This document shows positions 1-8,148 of a stretch of 64,000 nt of DNA, piece by piece. Numbering within the stretch: position 1 is the stretch's first letter; every line of letters starts with the position of its first letter. The position numbers and the translations under genes are program-made. The notes under the pieces were generated by a model. That model ran no database searches, had not been told where the DNA came from, and saw only the letters and a list, made by a program, of their open reading frames with translations. The DNA lies in contig QPMI01000679.1 in assembly GCA_004431415.1 (NCBI GenBank), forward strand, positions 95,197 to 159,196, read 5' to 3'. The DNA comes from Cyanophora paradoxa. Its lineage: Eukaryota > Glaucocystophyceae > Cyanophorales > Cyanophoraceae.

Positions 1-2600
1 TCCCTGCCGGCCCCCCTTAGCGCAGCCGGGGTACCGAAAAACAAGAGAGTGGAAGCCGCGCACGCTCCCGACGCGAGTAGGGCCTGGACGCAGGGGAGGG
101 TACCCCAGCGGGCGGCGGCGTGGAGGGGGTAGTCCCCCTGGAAGCCTTTGTTCGGGTCGGCTCCTGCGCCCCGCGGCGCCGTCAGGCCGGCCGGGCCGGG
201 CCGGGGCCGGGGCGGGCGGGGCGGGGCGGGCCCTTGGCGAGGAGGGCGCGGACGAGAGCGGCGCGGCCGGCGCGGGCGGCGACGTAGAGCGGCGTGCCCC
301 CGTCCGACGCCCGGTCCACCTCGCACTGCGCCGCGCCGCCGCAGGCTCAGAATTCGAAGCTGATCGTGAAAAGAATGCTGAGGGCGGGCGGGCGTGCCTT
401 TGGGTGTGCCAGGAGGCCTTCCACGACTCTGTCATCGCTCTCGCCCGGCGGCCCCGCGCAGAACAGCACCAGCGACCTGTCGGAGTACGGGATCGTCGGG
501 GGAAGTGGGGTACGCGATCTATCTATCTTTGGGGGTACGCACGCGGCGATGCGCTCGGCGGTCTGGGGGCCCCCGAAGCCCGCCCCCCCTTTCTTTTTCT
601 TTTGGGCTTCCTCTACCCCTGTAGCAGGGGCTGGGGCCGCGGCCGCGGCCGCGGCCGGCCCGGCCTGCTGATGCTCCTTCAGGGGCGGCGCCGGCGCCGC
701 CTCGGCCCCGACCCCCTCCTCGCCCTCGCCCTCGCCCTCCTTCAGGATCTGAGCCAGCTTCTTGTTCGACTGCGTCGTTCAAAACGGGAGCGCGCGCTCG
801 GTCAGCCGGACGGGCGGATGGGGAACGTTCTTTCGGAGCGGGAGCGGAGGAACGGTCTCCGCCTACCGCGCAGATGGTTCGGGACCTCCCCAGCCGCTCC
901 TCCTCGCGCGCTGAATCAAGGAATCAAAGAGGAGTAATTATAACTTCCTAATTAGAAGCTTAAGAGGACGCACGCCCCTCGTAGGGCAGGTTGTCCAGCA
1001 GGAGCAATTCCTTCAGGTTGAAGTTCTTCCCCAGGGACGCGAGGAGGGCGTCCACCCCCTCCTCCCCCAGCCGGTTCGCGTTCAGGCTCACCCTACGTGC
1101 GTGACGTCACTTAGGGGAAAGAGCGTCCCGACGTCCGACGCTCGGGGAGGAGCCAGCCAGCTAGCCAGCTAGCCAGGCAATAAGGGGGAAGAGCGCCCCG
1201 AAGCTCGGGGAGGAGCCAGAGGGCCAGAGCTCACTTACTTGGTTAGGGAGCGGTTCTTCTCGAGGGCGGCGGCGAGGAGCGCGCCGCAGTCGGCGGTGAG
1301 GCGGCACCTGCGAACGAAGTGGGCGGGCGGGCGGGCACCGGGGGGGGGGAAGGGAGGGGGGGGAAGGGAGGGGGGGAGGGGAGGGGGGGGAAGGGAGGGG
1401 GAGGGGGGGCACCTCGACATCGTCAGCCGCACCAGAGACGCGTTCTTTGCCTGCGAACGATGCGGGCGGAGTGGGCGGGCGCTCGGGCGGGCGCGGGCGC
1501 GTGTCGGCCCCTGGCGCTAGCTGTAGCACCCACGGGCCGGGCCGGGTCTAGGGGGGCGGGGAGGGGCCGGGGCCGGTCTGCCCCCACTCTCTCGGAAAGG
1601 GAGGGGAGCGGGTTCGAGCGGAGCCGATTCGATTTTTTGGAGCAGGTTCAAATGGCCGATGCTTAGGGGTACCCGGTTTGAACGGCGGCGGGGTACGCTA
1701 CGCTACGCACGAGGGCGGCGGCGAGGGCCTCGCAGCCGGCGAGGCCGACGCCGTTGCCGTCGAGGCGGAGGACCTCGAGCGCCGCGTTCGCCTCCAGGCC
1801 CCGCGCCAGCGCCGCGCAGCCCCGCGGCCCAATCCGGCAGTCCTGCAAGGGTGCCGCGGCCGGTCAAGGCGGGGCGAGGCGAGGCGGAAGCGTTATCCAA
1901 GGTTAAGCGAAGGCTAAGGCCGCGCCGAAGCTTTAGCGAAGGTCAAATTAAGGCGAGAGGCTGGCTTCAGCTTTGGACCGGGCCGGGGCCGGGGGCGCCG
2001 AGGCGCCGGCGTCCTCCGATCGAATCGAAGCGAAGGGGCGCATATATATGGCGCACCTGCAGGCCGAGGTACTTGAGGGAGGTGTTGGCGGCGAGGGCGG
2101 CGGCGAGGCGCGCCGCCCCGTCGTCCGCGAGCCGCGGGTTCGAGCCGAGGCTGATCTCCTTCCAGGGCACGGGGACCCTCTCGCCCGCCTGCAGGAGCTG
2201 CGCGAGCGCGCTGACGTCGGGGGGAGAGAGGCCCTTTGACTCCAGGTTAAGCACGCCCTGCGTGCGTGCGTGCGGGGCGGCCGCGGACCGGACCGGCCGC
2301 GTCAGCGCTAGCTCGCTGGCTGGATGCGCTTGCGGCGGAGCTAAGCAGAGTCATTAGCTAGGCTCTCGTGACGGACGATGGCGCGTGTGGTGTGCGCGCC
2401 GGCGGTTACGAGGGACCGGAACGCGCGCGCCGCATTTGGACACGGGCGGGCGGGCGGCCGCGGGCGGGCACGTTGGCCGTGCGCACCTTCGAGAGCGCTC
2501 CCTGCGCGAAGCCAAGCCGCTTCTCGAGTGCTTCCACCGTGGGCGGGGGCGCCTCACGGACGCGCCCCTGCAGGAAGGAAAGCGCCGGCGGGAGCGCCAT
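1..2600 (-). CDS. LRR-ankyrin(-TIR) receptor-like protein, copy 1, partial (3' end beyond window)
   Basis: Multi-exon gene read leftwards from an ATG at 2600. Exon model: 2600-2487, 2257-2057, 1842-1711, 1450-1413, 1307-1239, 1092-974, an uncertain exon near 914-867, 769-543, 476-398, 325-232, 163-64; the next acceptor lies at the window edge (exon from base 3 downwards). Phases agree from exon 1 through exon 6. Exons 2-6 encode leucine-rich repeats of the ribonuclease-inhibitor/NLRC type (LGSNPRLADDGAARL, LRLDGNGVGLAGCEALAAAL, NANRLGEEGVDALLASL). A low-complexity linker follows, then ankyrin repeats. It is a clear paralogue of the divergent gene at 3180-7529, so a TIR domain is expected beyond the left edge but is not seen. 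It has two introns that copy 2 lacks (2056-1843 and 1412-1308). Its last visible ankyrin exon is 207 nt shorter than the copy 2 counterpart. Confidence 0.8.
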
Positions 2601-3179
2601 TCGCGCCCGTTCGGCCCCCAGCTGGCAGCTGCTCTATTGTACCTTCTGCTAGCGCTGCAGCGAGGACTGGGAAGCGGGCCTGAGGCGGGCCACTCAGACG
2701 GCGGCTCACGGGGTACGCGTTCAACTCAGCGTCCCAGACCTGAACGACGGCGTGCACGAGGTTCGCGATTCTACGGCGGACGGAAACAAGGGATCTTGTC
2801 AGCTTGATAAGTTGCAAGCACCAGCGCCGCCTCCCAAGCGCGGCTGGAAGGCTCAACTGCTGCTGGAGCACAAGGCGACGGTCTGGGCGGAGGTCCAAAG
2901 CTGTCGGGCACTGTCGGCACTTCCAGCCTTCCTCCCAAGTTCGACCGCACCAGGCTCGGAGCTCGAGGCTCAACTTCTGTGGCCGCCACGCTAGCTTCGC
3001 CGTCGGCGGCAGCGCAGCTGCCTGGAAGGGAGGCGCGTGCGTCCTATTGCTCCCAGAAACTTACCTGCTCGGAGGTCGAGTGCGACGGTTTAGCTGGCTT
3101 CTCCGTCAGCAGCAGCGACCGCGGGGACGCGTACGTAGAGACGGCGGATATGTAGCGTGCGGCGCCCGTCCGAGCATCC
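2601..3179. other. Divergent intergenic region between the two LRR-ANK-TIR genes, with an LRR exon relic
   Basis: About 580 bases separate the two divergent start codons, so any shared promoter must lie here. I see no TATA-like element I would defend. At about 2857-2901 on the plus strand is a fragment that translates to LLLEHKATVWAEV, nearly identical to ALLEHKATLWAEV in exon 2 of the plus-strand gene. It is out of context, with no continuation of the repeat, so it looks like a truncated exon left by a duplication. Confidence 0.55.
2857..2901 (+). pseudogene. Relic of an LRR exon
   Basis: Short stretch matching the start of the LRR exon of the 3180-7529 gene (peptide LLLEHKATVWAEV against ALLEHKATLWAEV). 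The homology stops after the GAGGTC that ends this segment, and no downstream LRR follows. It suggests a third, partially deleted copy of the receptor gene was once here, or that an exon was copied during the rearrangement that made the divergent pair. Confidence 0.5.
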
Positions 3180-6100
3180 ATGGCCTCGCGGGTGGCACGC
3201 GCCCGCAGGGCGTCGTCTCAGCCCGAGAGCCCGCTCGCCGCCTTCGAGCAGAAGCTCAAGTTCGCCCCCGGGGCGCTCAGTAAGGCATGAGCGTACACGC
3301 GCCTGCGCCCGCCGCACGGCCGGACAGCTGAGCCGCGGCGGCCGCAGAACGTGGCGAACCTCGAGGGCCGCTCGCTTGGCCCGCAGGACGCGGCGTCGAT
3401 CGGGGCGCTGCTGGAGCACAAGGCGACACTCTGGGCGGAGGTCACGCTCGCCTCCAACCCGCGGCTGGGCGACGACGGCGCCGTCAAGATCGCGGGCGGC
3501 CTCTCCGTCAACCGAACAGTGCGGTACCTCGGCCTGCAGAACTGCGAGATCGGGCCGGCGGGGTGCCGCGCCCTCGCGCTGGGCCTCGAGGCGAACGGCA
3601 CGCTGGAGACGCTGCGGCTCGACGAGAACCCGATCGGCTTCGAGGGCGCCTCGGCGCTTGCCGCCATGCTCGTGCGCCCACCCCCCCCCCATCCCTTCCC
3701 CCCCCCCCCACCCCACCTTCTCACTTCGTTCGCAGACGAAGAACGTCACGCTGCTGCGGCTCACGCTCTTTCAGTGCCGCTTGAACGCCGACTGCGGGAA
3801 GGTCCTCGCGTCCGCCCTCGAGCGCAACTCGACCCTCATCTCGTTCGTACCCCGCGGGCCCCGCCGGGCTAGCCGCCGCAGGCTCGACGTACCCCCCTAA
3901 CTCCACCGACCGCAGGCTCAACGTGTGCGACAACAGGCTCGCCGAGGCGGGGGTCGACGCCATCGGTGCCCCGCGCCCCGCACCCCCCCCTTACCCCCTC
4001 CCCCCCCCGCCCCCCTCCCCTCCCTCCCTCCCTCCCTCCCCGCTAGAGGCGGCTAGAAGGGCTCGCCCCGCTACGCCACGCCTCGGGGGAGGGCCCGGCC
4101 TGCGCCCCCCCCCCTCCCCCCCCTCCCCCCCCTCCCCCCCCCTCGCACCCCCTTCCCCCGCCCCCCCCCTCCCGCACTCCGCGCCCCGCTCCCCGCCCCG
4201 CTCCGCCCCGCCCGCCCACGTCCCGCTACCCCCTCCGCCCCCCCCCCCCCCCCCGCCCCCCGCGTTCGATCGCCGACTCGCCGGGGGCGCGCAGTGGGCG
4301 CCCTGAAGGCGAACTTCACGCTCGTCGAGCTCGAGATGCGCAACAACGTCCCCGGGCCCTGTGAGCGCGCGCGCAGCCCGCTCGCGGCCCCGCCTCTATC
4401 TATCTCTCAATCTAGATCTATCCCATCTTCTTCGATCGTGAGCCCCTTCGCGCGCCTCCTCACGCGGCCGCGCGGCCTGCAGGGCGCAAGCCGACGAAGG
4501 AGGAGAAGGAGTTCGCGGCGCAGCGGCGCGAGGCCGCCCAGAAGCTCCTCGAGGCGCGCTCACCTGAGTCTCATGGATCTATTTATAGCTATCGTTCGCT
4601 GTAGGGCCGCCCGCGCCTGGCCTATGCATCCGATCGATCTCGCCCGCGCTCACCTGAGCTCTGAACTTTTCTTTCGCCGTAGTCGAACATGGCGATCGCC
4701 CAGATTCTCACGGGCGGCGACGCATCGGGCCTGACCCGCGCGGCCGCCGACAAGGGCGCCGCCTTCACCGCCGAGCGCATCGCCCGCAGCCTCGAGTTCT
4801 TCTGCGGTACCCCCCCCCCGAGATCTTCTGTACCCCCCCTCTAACCTCTTCCTGTAGGAGCCGGTGCGCCCGAAAACCCCCGACTCGTCGAGGGCCTCCT
4901 AGCCCACCCGAAGGTCCGCCCGCCCGCCCTCAGCATTCCTTCCAGATTCGATGTCTGAGCTCGCGGCGGCCCGGCGCAGTGCGAGGTGGACCGGGCGTCG
5001 GACGGGGGCACGCCTCTCTACGTCGCCGCCCGCGCCGGCCGCGCCGCCCTCGTCCGCGCCCTCCTCGCCAAGGGCCCGCCCCGCCCGCCCCGGCCCCGCC
5101 CCGCCCCGGCCCGGCCCGGCCCGGCCTGACGGCGCCGCGGGGCGCAGGGGCCAACCCGAACAAGGGCTTCCAGGGGGACTTCCCCCTCCACGCCGCCGCC
5201 CGCTGGGGTACCCCCGAGGTCGTCAGCGCGCTCCTGGAGGCCGGGGCCTCCCAGGCGGCCGAGTCGGTCGAGGGGGGGGTTCGACCCCTCCACGTCGCGG
5301 CCGAGCTGGGGAGGGAGGCGGAGCTGGCGGCGCTGGTGGCGAAGGCCGGACCCGGGGAGCTGGACGCCAGGAGCCGGGCCGGGCGGACGGCGCTGAGCCT
5401 GGCCGTCGCCGCCGGCTCGCTCGCATGCGTCCGAGCGCTTCTGGAGGGCGGAGCGTGCGCGGGTTCGATTCTCTTCCGTTCCTCTTCTCTTGGATTGAGC
5501 GGCCCGGCAGGGACCCGAACGCGGCGGACGCGACGGAGGACCGAAACACGCCCCTCCACTGGGCCGTCGCCCGGGGGTACGCGCGCCAGCCCGCCTTGCC
5601 CCGCCCCGGCCCCGGCCCGGCCCCACGCGGCCGGGCAGGGACCAGGGCGTGGGGGAGGCGCTGATCGCGGCGGCCGCCTCGACCGAAGCCCGCAACGCCA
5701 AAGGCCTCTCCGTCCGCCCCCGCCCGGCCCGCAATTAATCCATCCCGCTCTGATTCGAACCCGCTTCGAAGCCTCTGGAGATGACGGACAGCGAGAAGCT
5801 TCGGTTTGCGCTAAAGCAGGCGGCCGGTTCCCGTGACGTCATGATCTCGTACAGGTCCCGCCCCCTCCCCTCTCTTTCTTCCTTTCCTCACTCTAATATG
5901 GAAAGCAGCCACCAGCCGGCGGAGGTGGCCGCCTTCGCTCGGGCGCTGCGGGACGCGCTTCAAGCGCAGCGCATCACCGTTTGGCTCGACGAGGCGCGCC
6001 CGCGCCCGCGGCAATGCTAAGGCCGCTTAGGCTAAGAAGGGTACGCTTCGCAGATGGCGCCGAGCGGGATCGAGGCCGGCACGGAGTGGCGCAGCCGCAT

Positions 6101-7529
6101 CGCACAAGGTGAACGGGCCCTCTAGATTCTCCCCGCCGAAATCAGAGGAGAGGGGAGCTGACGCTGCCAGGCGCGCCTGCATGCAGGGATTGACGGGGCG
6201 GCTGCGGTCGTATTCATCGCCTCGGAGCTCAGCGTCGCCTCCGACTGGTGCCGCAAGGTTTGCTCGTACCCCCGCCCCTGTGAATCGAGTACGTACCCCC
6301 TGAAGGCTGGTGGGCCGCGCAGGAGCTTGCGTACGCGCGGCAGACGGAGACGGCGATCTTCCCCGTCTGGCGCGAGAAGGCGCGCTTCCCCCCCCACTCC
6401 CACTCCCCCCCCCCCTTTCCCCCCCTCCGCCCCCTTCTCGGCTCGCTGAGCAAGGAGTTGGCCCCCCTCCCCCGCCCCGCCCTCCCCCCCGCTTCTCCCC
6501 CCCTCACTCCACCCCCTCCCCCCTCCCCCCCCGCCCCCCCCTCGGCTCGCTGAAGCGCGGACCCCCCTCCGGGCAGGTGCCGCTGGACGCCGAGCTCGAG
6601 GCCATGCTCTTCTCCCGCCAGGCGAGCCAGCGAGCCAGCGAGCGAGCGAGCGCGTAGACTAATTATAAGAAGAGAGGCCTAACGGGCTTAAGAAGCTCAA
6701 GTAGAGTAGAAGTAGAAGGCGCGCACGAGCTTAAGAGGCCCTAAATAGCTCAAGGCGCCGGCTCCCCCTCCCCCCCCCTCCTGAACTCCTCGGGACTTCG
6801 TTCGCAGTTCGTGGACTTCTCGGGGGCGCGGCCGGGCGACGCCGCCTCGTTCGCGGCGCCCCTCGCCGCCCTCGCGTCGGGCCTCCGCGACGCCCTCTTC
6901 GCCCGCCGCGGGCCCAGGACGGGGCCGGGGCCCGTCAAGCAGGAGGAGGAGGCGCCTGCTTCTTCTACTTCTGCCTCGGGGCCGCCGCCGGCGGTCGGGG
7001 GCCCGGAGTTTGTGGTGGTGCATGGCGGGGCGCACGCGGAGGCGGCGGGGCGGCTCGCGGGGCGGCTGCGGGCGGCGGGGCGGCGCGTGGTCGTGGAGGG
7101 CGAGCCGGGGCCGAGGGCGGGGCGGGCCTGGCGGGGCCGTGGGGGCGGCGGGGGCCGTCGTGGCGCTCCTCTCGGCGCGCTCGGCGGCGGCGCGGCCGCT
7201 GCGCGACGCCCTCGCCCTCGCCGAGAACCGCCGCACGCGCCTCCTGCCCCTCCTCCTCCCCGACTTCCAGCTCCCGCCCGCCCTCGCCTACAGGTCCACT
7301 TTCATTTCGCTCCGTACCCCCCTTCTCCGATCTCTGACGACGCCGTACCCCCCGCAGCTTCAGCAACTCGCTGCTGGTGGGGTTTGCCGAGAACTGCGGC
7401 CTCGACGCGGCGGCGGGGCACGTCCTCTCGCAGATGCAGGGCGCCCCGGGGGCCCCGGGGCCCCCTTCGAATTCCGGGCCTACCGGGCCCGGCGATCACG
7501 GGAAGCCCGAATTCGAAGGCGCCGGCTAG
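3180..7529 (+). CDS. LRR-ankyrin-TIR-TIR-like receptor protein, copy 2, 20 exons
   Basis: Exons: 3180-3279, 3328-3671, 3736-3842, 3916-3965, 4295-4360, 4483-4553, 4683-4806, 4858-4913, 4980-5073, 5148-5454, 5511-5576, 5639-5711, 5772-5854, 5906-5993, 6054-6108, 6187-6257, 6290-6379, 6577-6621, 6808-7293, 7358-7529. About 849 codons. Phases agree throughout except inside exon 19. Residues ~34-222 are LRRs (LASNPRLGDDGAVKIAGGL, LRLDENPIGFEGASALAAML). ~223-306 are a linker with a charged helix (KPTKEEKEFAAQRREAAQK). ~307-486 are ankyrin repeats (GTPLYVAARAGRAALVRALL, PLHAAARWGTPEVVSALLEAG, NTPLHWAVARG). ~487-630 are a TIR domain: box 1 DVMISY, then ARALRDALQAQRITVWLDE, and AVVFIASELSVASDWCRK. 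~631-849 look like a degenerate second TIR (EFVVVHGG, AVVALLSARSAA, LPLLLPDFQLP). TIR domains signal by NAD+ cleavage or by scaffolding. The catalytic Glu expected just after the SDWC motif falls at an uncertain splice junction (6258-6289). Five introns need a GC donor. Role as a cytosolic innate-immune-type receptor is inference. Confidence 0.85.
6258..6289 (+). other. Putative 32-nt intron in the TIR domain (acceptor uncertain)
   Basis: Phase requires an in-frame junction between the codons for SDWCRK (ending 6257) and WWAAQELAYARQTET (from about 6308). GT at 6258 and AG at 6288-6289 give a 32-nt intron and keep the frame, adding YVPPEG. The better-looking AAG at 6302-6304 would break the frame. 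The exact join matters because the TIR catalytic glutamate should lie here. Confidence 0.4.
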
Positions 7530-8148
7530 CATGCAGTGAGATGCATACGTAGTTCTAGTTAGCCTGTTGTAGTCTAATTTCTGTTATTACACGCACCGTA
7601 ATGGCACCTCACACCTCGCACCGTACCTCGAGCCATGGCCAGCGCGCGCTCGAGCTAGCGCTAGCGCGCGCTCGAGCTCGAGCTCACGCGTACGCGTTCA
7701 GCGGCCGCGCGCGGGTCCGGCAGCTGCGCCTCCGGGATCCAAACCACATGCATATGCCGCGCGCAGTGCATGGCCAGCTGCCGAAGTGCGTCGACGTCGC
7801 GCGCGCGCGGCGCCAGCCGCAGCGCTAGCGGCTCGCAGCAGCTTCTCTAGATCTTGAAGAGCGTCAGCGGCTCGCAGCGCCAGCTGCAGCGGCTCTCAAC
7901 TCTATCATGATCAGCTTCTCTTGAAGAGCGTCGAGCCAGCTGCAGGGCCTGACATTGCTGGCCTATTCCAGTACCCGGTCGCCAGCGCTCGCCGCTCGCC
8001 GCTCGCCGCTCGCGGCCGCTCAGCTGCGGCCAGCAGCCACAGGCAACAGCAGCTTGCCAACTCGCCGACCAGGCTAGATCGGCGTAGTTCGCCCACGCGC
8101 CCGGCGACTCAAATCGCAGCGATCCCCAGACACCTGCAAATTCCACCG
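7530..8148. other. Intergenic palindrome-rich DNA
   Basis: No gene is supported. The stretch is dense in perfect even-length palindromes (GAGCTC, GCTAGC, AGCGCT, CTCGAG, GCATGC, CAGCTG), for example at 7640-7700 and 7740-7830. ORFs here exist on both strands and are low-complexity. Composition matches the much larger palindrome-rich regions at 11.1-29.2 kb. Confidence 0.6.
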
